Assembly: GCF_000717335.1 (NCBI RefSeq)
Contig: NZ_JNYZ01000041.1
Location: 1-64,000 of the forward strand
Direction: 5' to 3'
DNA length: 64,000 nucleotides
Source of the DNA: Amycolatopsis jejuensis
GTDB lineage: Bacteria; Actinomycetota; Actinomycetes; Mycobacteriales; Pseudonocardiaceae
The position numbers and the translations under genes are program-made. This document shows positions 26,348 to 35,234 of this stretch, piece by piece. Numbering within the stretch: position 1 is the stretch's first letter; every line of letters starts with the position of its first letter. The notes under the pieces are model-generated. The model searched no databases and was not told the origin of the DNA. It saw nothing but the letters and a program-made list of their open reading frames with translations.

Positions 26348-27673
26348 TCACGCTGCCAGGCTGAACCGCTCGGCGTGCACCCGTGGTCCAGGCACGCCCA
26401 GCTCTCGCACGCTTCGCAGGACCGCGGCCGTCATCCCGGGCGGCCCGCACACGAACACGTCGCGCTCGGCTATGTCGGGTACGAGTGCGTACAGGCTCTC
26501 TGGGCCGAGAACCGGCCCGTGCGCCCCGCGCAGATCCGAAGGACCGCTGAGCACGTAAACGATTGCGCCTCGCGCTTTCGCGATCTCCTGCAGTTCGGGG
26601 AGGAGCACGGCGTCGTCTGGCGTGCGTATGCGATAGAGGACGACAACGTGTCCCGCGATGTCTTCGAGAAGCGCGCGGATCGGCGCAATGCCGACGCCGC
26701 CTGCGATGAGGAGAGCATTGGGCAACTGTTGGTGAAGCGTCGTGAAGGCGCCGTACGGACCTTCGGCAAACACGCGGGTCCCGACAGGCAACGTACGCAG
26801 CTTCGCGCTCGACTCGCCGACGGCTTTCGCGGTAAGCCGAAGCGTCTGGCCGTCAGGCGCGGCGGACAGTGAGAACGGGTTCGCCTGCCACCAGCGGTCA
26901 CGGGTGAGAAATCGCCACAGGAAGAACTGTCCGGCGCGCGCGGGTAACAGGTCGAGGTCGCGGCCGGAGATGTACACCGACACCGTGTCAGCTGACTCCG
27001 GGACCACTGCGACCACTCGAAACTGATGCCGCACGTTACGCCACAACGGCAGCACAACGCGTCCCGCGAGCACCGCAGCACCGGCGCCGAGCCACAGCGT
27101 CCACCAGTAGGTGCGCGCGAGCACAGAGCCCGCGAAGGACTGTCCGACGGCCACCTGATGCGTGAAGGCCAACAGCACCGCCGCGTACGCGTACAGGTGC
27201 ACGAAATGCCAGGTCTCGTACGCCATCCGGCGGCGCGCGAACCGGGCCGAAGCAGCCCCAACCACCAGAATCAGCACGAACGCGACGATCGCGCGGAGGA
27301 TTCCTTCGAGAGTGTTGGCCAGGACGATGATTTCGTCGGCCGGATTGTGGTTCTCCAGCCCGGCGTACCCGAACACCACGAACACGACGTGCGCGACCAG
27401 CAGCCACAGCAGGCCGAAACCGGTCCAGCGGTGCAGCGACGTGAGCCGGTCCATCCCCAGCCGACGGTCCAGCCACGGCAGCCGCGCGACGAGCAGCAGC
27501 TGGAACGCCATCGCCTGCGCGGCGTACAGCCCGGCGAGACGTCCGGCACTGATCAGCGGCCGGTCGGAAACGCCACCGGCGAAGAAGAACACCGTCACGA
27601 GCACGACGTTCGCCGCGAGGAACACCGACAGCCACGTCCTGGCCGCGGCCCGGGGAGGAACGTTCGAGGTCAC
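26348..27673 (-). CDS. Ferric-reductase-like transmembrane flavocytochrome
   Basis: A 441-residue membrane oxidoreductase. The N-terminal half has about six helices with heme-ligand-type histidines (SLHRWTGFG, AHVVFVVFG, TWHFVHLYAY, AFTHQVAVG). The C-terminal half is a ferredoxin-NADP reductase module: NPFSLSAAP for FAD, LIAGGVGIAPIRALL for NAD(P) and VFVCGPPGM near the end. It probably moves electrons from NAD(P)H across the membrane to the flavinylated neighbour. The GTG at 27673 is chosen because upstream residues are low-complexity and run into the divergent regulator. Confidence 0.88.
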   Translation of the reverse strand: MTSNVPPRAAARTWLSVFLAANVVLVTVFFFAGGVSDRPLISAGRLAGLYAAQAMAFQLLLVARLPWLDRRLGMDRLTSLHRWTGFGLLWLLVAHVVFVVFGYAGLENHNPADEIIVLANTLEGILRAIVAFVLILVVGAASARFARRRMAYETWHFVHLYAYAAVLLAFTHQVAVGQSFAGSVLARTYWWTLWLGAGAAVLAGRVVLPLWRNVRHQFRVVAVVPESADTVSVYISGRDLDLLPARAGQFFLWRFLTRDRWWQANPFSLSAAPDGQTLRLTAKAVGESSAKLRTLPVGTRVFAEGPYGAFTTLHQQLPNALLIAGGVGIAPIRALLEDIAGHVVVLYRIRTPDDAVLLPELQEIAKARGAIVYVLSGPSDLRGAHGPVLGPESLYALVPDIAERDVFVCGPPGMTAAVLRSVRELGVPGPRVHAERFSLAA

Positions 27674-27785
27674 GAAGGCCAGCGTCGTCGCGAAACCTGT
27701 GCTGGGTCTGGGCGGAACCTGTCGACTGGCTGTCGGCTCGGGGCTCGGCTCGCGCGCGCCCGCGGGAGTCACGGAGGATGGTGGG

Positions 27786-28487
27786 GTGGAGAACCCGAAC
27801 CCGGTGCGGCTGCTCGTCGTGGACGACGAACCGCACATCGCCGACCTGGTCGCGACCGTCGCCCGCTACGAGGGCTGGCAGGCCGCGACCGCCGGGTCCG
27901 GCGCCGGAGCGCTCGCCCGCGCCGCGGAGTTCGCGCCCGACATCGTGGTCCTCGACCTCATGCTGCCCGATTTCGACGGGTTCACCGTGCTCGACAAACT
28001 CCGTGAGAAGTACGGCACGCTCCCGGTGGTCTTCCTCACCGCGAAGGACGCGACCGCCGACCGCATTGCCGGGCTCACCCGCGGAGGTGACGACTATCTC
28101 GTCAAGCCGTTCTCCGTAGAGGAGCTGATGGCACGCCTGCGCGCGGTGCTGCGGCGGACGTCCGGCGCGGACAAAGACGTCCAGCCGGTGCTGCAGGTCG
28201 GCGACCTCGTGCTCGACGAGGAAACCCACCAGGTCCGCCGCGGCGGACGGCTCGCCGAGCTCACGCCGACCGAGTACGAGCTGCTGCGGTACCTCATGCG
28301 GCGCTCGCCCGCGGTGCTCACGAAGGCGCAGATCCTCGACCACGTGTGGGAGTACGACTTCGGCGGCCGGTCCAATGTGGTCGAGCTCGCGATCTCGCGG
28401 CTGCGGCGCAAGCTCGACACGGAGGACGAACCGTTGATCCACACCGTGCGCGGCGTCGGGTACGTCGTGCGGCAGGCGGGCCGGTGA
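27786..28487 (+). CDS. OmpR-family response regulator
   Basis: A 233-residue regulator: receiver domain (8-120) with phospho-acceptor Asp57 in VVLDLMLPD and Lys in YLVKPF, then a winged-helix DNA-binding domain (about 140-230) ending DTEDEPLIHTVRGVGYVV. The GTG at 27786 follows GGAGG at 27774. It is divergent from the flavin electron-transfer operon across 112 bases and overlaps its kinase gene by 4, so it probably controls that operon. That target is inferred. Confidence 0.93.
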   Translation: MENPNPVRLLVVDDEPHIADLVATVARYEGWQAATAGSGAGALARAAEFAPDIVVLDLMLPDFDGFTVLDKLREKYGTLPVVFLTAKDATADRIAGLTRGGDDYLVKPFSVEELMARLRAVLRRTSGADKDVQPVLQVGDLVLDEETHQVRRGGRLAELTPTEYELLRYLMRRSPAVLTKAQILDHVWEYDFGGRSNVVELAISRLRRKLDTEDEPLIHTVRGVGYVVRQAGR

Positions 28488-29920
28488 GCCGGGCCGGCCG
28501 CTGGGTCCGCCGCTGGTACGGGGCCTGGCGGGCGTCGCGGCTGGGTACCCGGCTGGCGTTCGGCCTCGGCGCGGTGTCGCTGGTGGTGTTCGCGATCGTC
28601 GGCGCGCTCACCGTCGAGCTGATGCACGACTACCTGAACCGGCGCCTCGACGAGCAGCTCAAGACCAGCCAGGTCACGCAGGTACCGCACCTGCGGGAGT
28701 CGAAGGACAACCCGGAGGTCGTGTACTCCTGGTACTCCGCGGTTTTCGAAGTGCGGCAAGGGGTTGCGGTGCCGCAGCCGGGTAGCACCCTGCCCGCCGA
28801 CGTGCGGCCGCTGGCCAAGGTCGCCGAAGAAGCGACGCGCGGCGACGTCTTCCGCACGGTGTACCTGCACGACCAGGGTTCGTACCGCGTGCGGGCCTGC
28901 CCGGTGGACGCCGGGACCGTGCTGCTGAGCGCCGCGCCGCAGGCCGATCTCGACAGCACCGTGCAGCAGCTGGTGCTCATCGAGGTGGTCGCGTTCCTGG
29001 TCGCGCTGGCGATTCTCGTCATCGCCGGGCGGCTGGTGCTGCGGCGCGGGTTGCGGCCGTTGTCGGACATGGCCGGTACCGCGCACGACATCGCGTCGCA
29101 CGACCTCACCGGAACGGCGAACCTGCCGGTGCGCGCGTCCGGTACCGGCGGCGGCGCGGAGGTCGAGGAGCTGCGGACGGCGTTCAACCTGATGCTGAGC
29201 CACATCGAGTCTTCGCTCGCCGCGCGCACCGCCGCGAACGATCGGTTACGCCGGTTTGTCGCCGACGCTTCGCATGAGCTGCGTACGCCGTTGACGTCGA
29301 TCCGGGGCTACGCCGACCTTTTCCGTTACGCCGCCGCGAACGAGCCGGAGGAACGCGAAGCGCACCTGGAGAAAATCCGTGCGGAGACCGCGCGGATGAG
29401 TGTGCTCGTCGACGACCTGCTCCTGCTCGCCCGGCTCGACGCGAACGACGCGGAACCGCCGGTGCGTCCGCAGCGAATGGACCTCACGGAGATCGCCGTG
29501 GCCGCCGCGGACGCCTTCCGCGCGGGCCGCCCCGGCCACCCGCTGACGCTCGAAATCCCGGACGATCCGGTGATGCTGCACGCGGATCCGGTGCGCCTGC
29601 GGCAAGTCCTGGACAACCTGCTGGCGAACGCGGCCGTGCACACTCCCGCGGGAACCCGGGTCGACGTCACGGTGGCGGTGGCCGACGGAATGGCGGTGAC
29701 CCGGGTGACCGATGGCGGTCCGGGGATTTCGCCGGAAGCCCAGGAGCGGATTTTCGACCGGTTCTACCGTGTCGACGATTCGCGTACGCGTGCTGGTGGC
29801 GGTACTGGCCTTGGGTTGGCGGTGGTGCATTCCTTGGTGCTGGAACACGGCGGCACGGTGGCGGTGGAAAGCGAGCCGGGCCGGACGACGTTCACCGTAT
29901 GGTTGCCGCTGTCGGCGTGA
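28484..29920 (+). CDS. Two-component sensor histidine kinase
   Basis: A 478-residue kinase. Two membrane helices (about 25-45 and 160-185) flank a roughly 115-residue extracytoplasmic sensor. HAMP follows, then the H-box FVADASHELRTPLTSIRGY with His264, and the ATPase domain with DNLLANAAVH and GGGTGLGLAVVHSL. The GTG start overlaps the regulator stop by 4 bases. The 3' end overlaps the convergent PPOX gene by 29 bases. Confidence 0.93.
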   Translation: MSRAGRWVRRWYGAWRASRLGTRLAFGLGAVSLVVFAIVGALTVELMHDYLNRRLDEQLKTSQVTQVPHLRESKDNPEVVYSWYSAVFEVRQGVAVPQPGSTLPADVRPLAKVAEEATRGDVFRTVYLHDQGSYRVRACPVDAGTVLLSAAPQADLDSTVQQLVLIEVVAFLVALAILVIAGRLVLRRGLRPLSDMAGTAHDIASHDLTGTANLPVRASGTGGGAEVEELRTAFNLMLSHIESSLAARTAANDRLRRFVADASHELRTPLTSIRGYADLFRYAAANEPEEREAHLEKIRAETARMSVLVDDLLLLARLDANDAEPPVRPQRMDLTEIAVAAADAFRAGRPGHPLTLEIPDDPVMLHADPVRLRQVLDNLLANAAVHTPAGTRVDVTVAVADGMAVTRVTDGGPGISPEAQERIFDRFYRVDDSRTRAGGGTGLGLAVVHSLVLEHGGTVAVESEPGRTTFTVWLPLSA

Positions 29921-30566
29921 CCCGCGCCCGGACGTGCTCAGGTACCGCCCACCCCGAGGGCAGGTCAGCCGACGGTTCCGGCTCGCCGAAGACCGTCCGG
30001 ACCGGCAGCACCCCAGCCCACGCGGCGTCGGCGGCGACGTCCGAGGGCTCGTCGTCCGGACCTTCGGCGCGAAGTTTCACCGACGCCTCCGCCAGGTCGA
30101 GTGCGATCACCGAAACCGCGGCGAACTCCTTGGCGTTCACCCCGCGCGCGTGTTCCCACGAACCGGGGGAGAGGTGGTCGGTGAGCACGTGCAGGCCGTG
30201 CATTTTCTCGTCGCGATCGGTCACTTCCCTCGGCCGGCCGAGGATCACCGCGCTGCGGTAGTTCACCGAATGGTTGTTCACCGAACGGCAGTACACGATC
30301 CCGTCGAGCAGCGTGACCGTGACACACACGTCGATTTCGCCTGCCGCGGTTCGCAAACTCGTCGCGCCCGTGGAACCATGCAGGTAGAGGGTGTCGCCAT
30401 CGCGGCCGTACCCGGTGGGCAGCACGAGCGGCGCACCGTCGCGGAGCACGCCGAGGTGGCAGATCAGGGCCTCGTCGAGCACGGCGTACAGCGTCGCGCG
30501 CTCGGTGGCGGCGCGGTTGCGCTTGCGGCCGAGGGTGGTGCGTGCGGTGGGCGAGAGGCTGGTCAT
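29892..30566 (-). CDS. Pyridoxamine 5'-phosphate oxidase-like flavin-binding protein
   Basis: A 224-residue PPOX-class split-barrel protein, with ALICHLGVLRDGAPLVLPTGY at the start of the barrel and the conserved NYRSAVILGRPREV near residue 103. These proteins bind FMN, F420 or heme. It is not PdxH itself. It is divergent from a MocR-type regulator, a common pairing in actinobacteria, with a shared inverted repeat between them, so it is probably that regulator's target. Confidence 0.88.
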   Translation of the reverse strand: MTSLSPTARTTLGRKRNRAATERATLYAVLDEALICHLGVLRDGAPLVLPTGYGRDGDTLYLHGSTGATSLRTAAGEIDVCVTVTLLDGIVYCRSVNNHSVNYRSAVILGRPREVTDRDEKMHGLHVLTDHLSPGSWEHARGVNAKEFAAVSVIALDLAEASVKLRAEGPDDEPSDVAADAAWAGVLPVRTVFGEPEPSADLPSGWAVPEHVRARVTPTAATIR

Positions 30567-30583
30567 GCGCTCAGTGTGCCGCC

Positions 30584-30638
30584 GGAAAGTGGACCTGTTG
30601 AACGGCCACTTCTTCTACACTTGAGAAGTCCACTTTCC
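30584..30638. promoter_or_regulatory. Inverted repeat between PPOX and MocR genes (candidate operator)
   Basis: GGAAAGTGGAC (30584-30594) and GTCCACTTTCC (30628-30638) are perfect 11-bp complements separated by 33 bases. A third half-site-like GGCCACTTCT lies between them. The span sits in the 87-bp divergent spacer and covers the expected promoters of both genes. Confidence 0.6.
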
Positions 30639-30653
30639 TGACGGAGGTCTCCT

Positions 30654-32024
30654 GTGTCCTACGCCGACACCGCGCTGCCGGTGCGCCTCGACCGCGAAAC
30701 GGCCACGCCACTGGCCGTGCAGCTGGCCGATGCGCTGCGCGAGGCCGCCGCCGGGGGACACCTCCGCGGCGGCGACCGGCTGCCGTCCACCCGCGCACTG
30801 GCCGAGCGGCTGGGCGTGTCCCGCACGGTGACGTCCGCCGCGTACGAACAGCTGCACGCGGAGGGCTGGATCGCCGGGCGGCACGGGTCCGGCACCTATG
30901 TCACCACGCCGCCGACCCGCGCCGCGACCTCCGTTTCCGCCCCGGGCTCGCTCCTCGCCGAAGCCGAAACGGCGCCGATGCTCGACCTCACGCCGGGCGC
31001 GCCGTGGGCCGCTGGTCTGGACCGGGCAGCGTGGCGGCGAGCGTGGCGCGCGGCCGCCGACCCGGACCCGCTCACCCGCGCCCACCGCGCCGGGCTGCCC
31101 GAATACCGCGCCACCGTGTCGGAACATCTGCTGCGCCACCGCGGTCTGGCCGCGGGTTCGGTGCTGGCCACCGGCGGGACCACGGCGGCAGTGGTGGAAC
31201 TGGCCGCCGCGGTCGTGCGGCGCGGGTCGGTGGTCGCGTTCGAGGAACCCGGGTACCAGCGCGCGGTGCAAGCGTTCCGGCAGGCGGGGATCACCGTGGT
31301 CGGCGTGCCGGTGGACGAGCAGGGCCTGCGCCCGGACGCCATCCCGGCCGGGGCGCGGGCGGTGTATTGCTCGCCCGCGCACCAGTACCCGATGGGCAGC
31401 CGGATGAGCGCGGCCCGGCGCGTGCAGCTCGTGGAACGGGCTCGCGCCGAGGGAATGCTGGTGATCGAGGACGACTACGACGGCGAGCTGCGTTTCGACG
31501 TCGCCCCGCTGCCGCTGCTGGCCGCGCTCGCCCCGGACGTCGTGGTACACCTCGGGACCACGAGCAAAATCCTCACGCCCACGCTCGGCGCAGGCTGGCT
31601 GGTCGCGCCCGCGGAGGTCGCCGATTCCGTGCTGGCGTACCGCGATCTCACCGGCACCCGCCCGTCCCCGGCAGGCCAGCGGGTCCTCGTGGAACTCGCC
31701 CGGACCGGCGACCTCGGCCGCCACCTGCGGAAGCTGCGCCGGGAAATGGCGGAACGCCGGTCGCTGCTGTCGGCCGCCCTGTCCGGGGCGGGAATCCCCC
31801 TCCTCGGTGACGACGCCGGTGCGCACCTGGTGGTCCCGGCCGATACTGCTGACGCGGAGACGCATTTCCTCACCGCCGCCGAGCGGCACGGCATTCGGCT
31901 GGACGGCCTTTCCCGCCATTTCGCCGGTACGCCGACTGCGTATGGCATCGCGCTGGGGTATGCGGGTTGCTCACGGGAAGCGCTGATTGCCGCGGTGCCG
32001 ACGCTGGTGGAGCTGTTCCGTTGA
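30654..32024 (+). CDS. MocR/PdxR-type PLP-dependent GntR regulator
   Basis: A 456-residue fusion. Residues about 12-80 are a GntR winged helix (PLAVQLADALREAA ... LPSTRALAERLGVSRTVTSAAYEQL). Residues 110-456 are a class I aminotransferase-like domain with the PLP Schiff-base lysine at Lys305 in LGTTSKILTPTLGAG and the Asp of VIEDDYDGELRF. MocR proteins such as PdxR and GabR sense PLP or amino acids. The PPOX neighbour fits vitamin B6 metabolism, but which genes it controls is inferred. GGAGG precedes the start. Confidence 0.93.
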   Translation: MSYADTALPVRLDRETATPLAVQLADALREAAAGGHLRGGDRLPSTRALAERLGVSRTVTSAAYEQLHAEGWIAGRHGSGTYVTTPPTRAATSVSAPGSLLAEAETAPMLDLTPGAPWAAGLDRAAWRRAWRAAADPDPLTRAHRAGLPEYRATVSEHLLRHRGLAAGSVLATGGTTAAVVELAAAVVRRGSVVAFEEPGYQRAVQAFRQAGITVVGVPVDEQGLRPDAIPAGARAVYCSPAHQYPMGSRMSAARRVQLVERARAEGMLVIEDDYDGELRFDVAPLPLLAALAPDVVVHLGTTSKILTPTLGAGWLVAPAEVADSVLAYRDLTGTRPSPAGQRVLVELARTGDLGRHLRKLRREMAERRSLLSAALSGAGIPLLGDDAGAHLVVPADTADAETHFLTAAERHGIRLDGLSRHFAGTPTAYGIALGYAGCSREALIAAVPTLVELFR

Positions 32025-32030
32025 GTACTG

Positions 32031-32109
32031 CCCCAATGTGGCATTCGCTGCATCTGACGCAACCAATGCCGCATTGGGTGCGTCGCATGCACCCAATGCC
32101 ACATTGGGG
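32031..32109. repeat. Nested palindromic repeat after the MocR gene
   Basis: Outer 15-bp arms CCCCAATGTGGCATT (32031-32045) and AATGCCACATTGGGG (32095-32109) are perfect complements. Inside, a second imperfect palindrome pairs GACGCAACCAATGC with GCATTGGGTGCGTC with one mismatch (about 32056-32084). The repeated core CAATGCCRCATTGG gives it a cruciform look. It starts 7 bases after the regulator stop and may also end transcription. Confidence 0.82.
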
Positions 32110-32192
32110 CCGCTTCCGGTCGGCACCGCGAGGCGCCTGCCGACCCCCGGGCGCGCGGCCCGGCCGGTGGCCACCGGGTACCGTGACCGGCT

Positions 32193-33290
32193 ATGAGTGC
32201 TGAGAAGATCCGGGTGGCGGTCGTGTTCGGCGGGCGCAGCAGCGAGCACACCATCTCGTGCCTGTCCGCGGGCAGTGTGATCGCGAACCTGGATCCGGAG
32301 CGCTTCGAGGTGCTCCCGGTCGGCATCACCCCCCAGGGTGGCTGGGTGCTCGGCACCGGCGATCCCGCGCAGCTCAGCATCCAGGGCCGCGAGCTGCCGT
32401 CGGTGGAATCCGGCCGTGCGCTCGTGCTCGCCGGCGACCCGACCACCCGCGAGCTGCGCACGATCGACCCCGGTCAGGCCACCGAGGTGCTCGGCGCCGT
32501 CGACGTCGTCTTCCCGGTCCTGCACGGCGCTTTCGGCGAGGACGGCACCATCCAGGGGCTGCTGGAACTCGCCGACATCCCGTACGTCGGCCCGGGCGTG
32601 TTCGCCAGCGCCGCGGCGATGGACAAGGAGTACGCGAAGAAGCTTCTTGCCGCGGAAGGGCTGCCGGTCGGCAGCTACGCCGCACTGCGCCGCGGACAGT
32701 CCACAGTGGACCAAGCAGACCGGGAACGCTTGGGGCTGCCGGTGTTCGTGAAGCCGTCCCGGGCCGGCTCGTCGGTGGGGATTTCCCGGGTCGCCGAGTG
32801 GTCCGAGCTGGACGACGCGATCGAGCTGGCCCGGCGCACCGATCCGAAGGTGCTCGTGGAGGCCGCGGTGCGCGGACGCGAGGTCGAATGCGGCGTGCTG
32901 GAGTTCCCGGACGGGCGCGTCGAGGCGTCGCTGCCCGCGGAGATCCGCGTGCTCGCCGAGGGCGAGGATGCCTGGTACGACTTCGAAACCAAGTACCTCG
33001 GCGAGGACGCCGAGCTGGACATCCCGGCCAAACTGGACGACGCGCTCACCGAACGCCTTCGCGCGATGGCCGTCGCGGCTTTCCGCGCCCTCGACTGCCA
33101 GGGCCTCGCCCGCGTCGACTTCTTCGTGACCGATACCGGCGACCTGGTGATCAACGAGGTCAACACGATGCCCGGCTTCACCACGAAGTCCGCCTACCCC
33201 AAGATGTGGGAGGTCACCGGCGTGGACTACGCGACGCTGCTGGCCACGCTCGTCGACACGGCGCTCGCCCGCGGCACCGGCCTGCGCTGA
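32193..33290 (+). CDS. ddl: D-alanine-D-alanine ligase (backbone copy)
   Basis: A 365-residue ATP-grasp ligase that makes D-Ala-D-Ala for peptidoglycan. Key segments: [36 protein letters not shown] (both Tyr positions of the omega loop kept) and [13 protein letters not shown]. It carries the usual extra segment of about 45 residues compared with the paralogue at 11857. Its place between gpsA-side genes and DUF3515/thiL is the conserved actinobacterial ddlA locus, so it is the housekeeping enzyme. Confidence 0.96.
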   Translation: MSAEKIRVAVVFGGRSSEHTISCLSAGSVIANLDPERFEVLPVGITPQGGWVLGTGDPAQLSIQGRELPSVESGRALVLAGDPTTRELRTIDPGQATEVLGAVDVVFPVLHGAFGEDGTIQGLLELADIPYVGPGVFASAAAMDKEYAKKLLAAEGLPVGSYAALRRGQSTVDQADRERLGLPVFVKPSRAGSSVGISRVAEWSELDDAIELARRTDPKVLVEAAVRGREVECGVLEFPDGRVEASLPAEIRVLAEGEDAWYDFETKYLGEDAELDIPAKLDDALTERLRAMAVAAFRALDCQGLARVDFFVTDTGDLVINEVNTMPGFTTKSAYPKMWEVTGVDYATLLATLVDTALARGTGLR

Positions 33291-33317
33291 CTGCCCTTGC
33301 CACGCAAGGAAACGGCG

Positions 33318-33851
33318 CTACTTGACCGGTTTCACCGGCAGCTGCGCCGCGACCGTGTCCGAGATCGCCTGCAGCGGACCGGTCCCCGCGCTGTCCGGCA
33401 CGGTGAGCGCGGCGTAGACCGGGCGGTCGACGACGTACCAGGTGGCCGAGCCGTCCTGCGTGACCTGCAGCCACTGCACACCGTTCACGACCCGCAGCGG
33501 GGACGTCGGCGTGAGCTCCGGCGGCCGGTCGAGCCCGCAGCGCAGCACGATCGGGTCCGGCGTACCCCAGGCGATGGTCGCCTTCGGCGCCGGTTCGGCG
33601 AGCGTGCGCGGGGAGATTTCCTTGCCGTTGGACGTGAGCGTCGCCGGGACCGCGGAGATCAGCTTCGTGCAGTCGGCCGAGCCGGACTGCGGCGCGGGGA
33701 CGGCAACGAGCGCGAGCGGTCCGTTCGCGTCCTCGCCGGACGAGCGGTTCGTCAGCGCGACGACGGCCACCACGGCCGCGAGCACGGCGACCAGCACGGA
33801 CGCGGTGACGAGGACGACCTTCGGAGGCGCCCCGGTGTCGGTGTCTGCCAC
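33318..33851 (-). CDS. DUF3515 family membrane-anchored protein
   Basis: A 177-residue protein with one N-terminal membrane helix (VVLVTASVLVAVLAAVVAVVAL, from about residue 12) and an extracytoplasmic domain with two cysteines (ADCTKL and VLRCGL) that could form a disulfide. It matches actinobacterial DUF3515 in layout and position next to ddl and the small Lrp gene. Function unknown. It is convergent with ddl. Confidence 0.85.
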   Translation of the reverse strand: MADTDTGAPPKVVLVTASVLVAVLAAVVAVVALTNRSSGEDANGPLALVAVPAPQSGSADCTKLISAVPATLTSNGKEISPRTLAEPAPKATIAWGTPDPIVLRCGLDRPPELTPTSPLRVVNGVQWLQVTQDGSATWYVVDRPVYAALTVPDSAGTGPLQAISDTVAAQLPVKPVK

Positions 33852-33870
33852 CGCACCAGTGGACCACGGG

Positions 33871-34104
33871 TCAGAGGTGGACCACCGGGCAGGTCAGCGT
33901 GCGCGTGATCCCGTCCACGTTCTGCACCCGCGCGACCACGAGCTGCCCCAGCTGGTCCACCGTCTCCGCGGTGGCGCGCACGATCACGTCGTACGGGCCG
34001 GTGACATCCTCGGAGCTGGTCACCCCGGGGACCCCGGCGATCTCCGCAGCCACCGCGGCGGCCTTGCCGACCTCGGTCTGGATGAGGATGTATGCGTGGA
34101 CCAC
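33871..34104 (-). CDS. Stand-alone Lrp/AsnC ligand-binding (RAM) domain protein
   Basis: A 77-residue protein consisting only of the RAM domain of Lrp/AsnC regulators (VVHAYILIQTEVGKAAAVAA ... GPYDVIVRATAETVDQLG). There is no DNA-binding part. GTG at 34104 is chosen because AAAGGG lies seven bases upstream and the domain starts there; longer in-frame sequence upstream is not domain-like. Stand-alone RAM proteins bind amino acids and can form mixed oligomers. Conserved next to thiL and DUF3515. Confidence 0.88.
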   Translation of the reverse strand: MVHAYILIQTEVGKAAAVAAEIAGVPGVTSSEDVTGPYDVIVRATAETVDQLGQLVVARVQNVDGITRTLTCPVVHL

Positions 34105-34249
34105 GGCGTGCCCTTTCGTCGATGGCTTACGAGTCGGGGTAGGAAACGGGTAGGCGGTGTAGGAAACGTAGCGCCGGCCCCGGGAAAAACCTAGGGGATC
34201 CGATTGTCGGGGGCCATCCGGCACAGGTGAGGGAAACGGGAGGTGACCG

Positions 34250-35209
34250 GTGTCACCGGACGAGCACTCGGTGGCCGGGACAGGCGAGTTCGGCCTCATC
34301 CGGCGGATCACGGAAGGACGGCGGCAGCCGCCGTCGACATTGCTGGGCCCCGGCGACGACGCGGCGGTGCTCGCCGCGCCGGACGGCCGCGTGGTCGCCA
34401 CCACCGACGTCCTGGTCCACGGCGTGCATTTCCGGCTCGACTGGTCGAGCCCGGAGCAGGCCGGGCGCAAGGCCGTCGCGGTGAACCTCGCCGACATCGC
34501 GGCCATGGGCGCGAAACCGACGTCGGTGCTCGTCGGGCTGGCCTGTCCGGCCGACACCCCGGCTCAGGTCGTGACCGAGATCATGGACGGGATGTGGGCG
34601 GAGGCGGCCAAGGTCGGCATCGGCGTCTCCGGCGGTGACCTCGTGAGCGCGGACCAGCTCGTGATCAGCGTCACCGCATTGGGTGACCTCGAAGATCGCG
34701 AACCGGTCACGCGGGCGGGCGCGCGACCCGGTGACGTGCTGGCCGTGTGCGGACGGCTCGGCTGGGCCGCGGCCGGTCTCGCCGTGCTGCGCCGCGGGTT
34801 CCGGTCGCCGGTCGGGGTGGTGAACGCGCAGCGCTGCCCGGAACCGCCGTACGCCGCCGGTCCGCAGGCCGCGCTGGCCGGCGCCACGGCGATGATGGAC
34901 GTGTCCGACGGGCTGCTCGCCGATCTCGCGCATCTTGCTGCGGCGTCCGAGGTGGGTCTCGACGTGGACACCGCGTCGGTCGAGGTTTCGTCGCGGCTGC
35001 AGGAGGTCGGCAGCGCACTGGGCGCGGACCCGCTGCGCTGGGTGCTGACCGGCGGCGAGGACCACGCGCTGGTCGCCACGTTCCCGCCGTTCGACGACCT
35101 GCCCGAGGGCTGGCACAAGATCGGCGCGGTCACCATGCCCGGCTCCGGCGTCACGGTCGACGGCAAGGAGTACGGCCACGAGGGTGGCTGGGAACACTGG
35201 CGGCAGTAG
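34250..35209 (+). CDS. thiL: Thiamine-monophosphate kinase
   Basis: A 319-residue kinase that phosphorylates thiamine phosphate to thiamine diphosphate. The metal and substrate segments GPGDDAAVL, TTDVLVHGVHFRLDW, AVNLADIAAMGA, GVSGGDLVSA and MDVSDGLLADL appear in the family order. The GTG at 34250 follows GGGAGGTGACC. Twenty-five bases upstream of a GNAT gene, probably one operon. Confidence 0.95.
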   Translation: MSPDEHSVAGTGEFGLIRRITEGRRQPPSTLLGPGDDAAVLAAPDGRVVATTDVLVHGVHFRLDWSSPEQAGRKAVAVNLADIAAMGAKPTSVLVGLACPADTPAQVVTEIMDGMWAEAAKVGIGVSGGDLVSADQLVISVTALGDLEDREPVTRAGARPGDVLAVCGRLGWAAAGLAVLRRGFRSPVGVVNAQRCPEPPYAAGPQAALAGATAMMDVSDGLLADLAHLAAASEVGLDVDTASVEVSSRLQEVGSALGADPLRWVLTGGEDHALVATFPPFDDLPEGWHKIGAVTMPGSGVTVDGKEYGHEGGWEHWRQ

Positions 35210-35234
35210 GCCGGTCCGCGATTAGGGTGATCGG

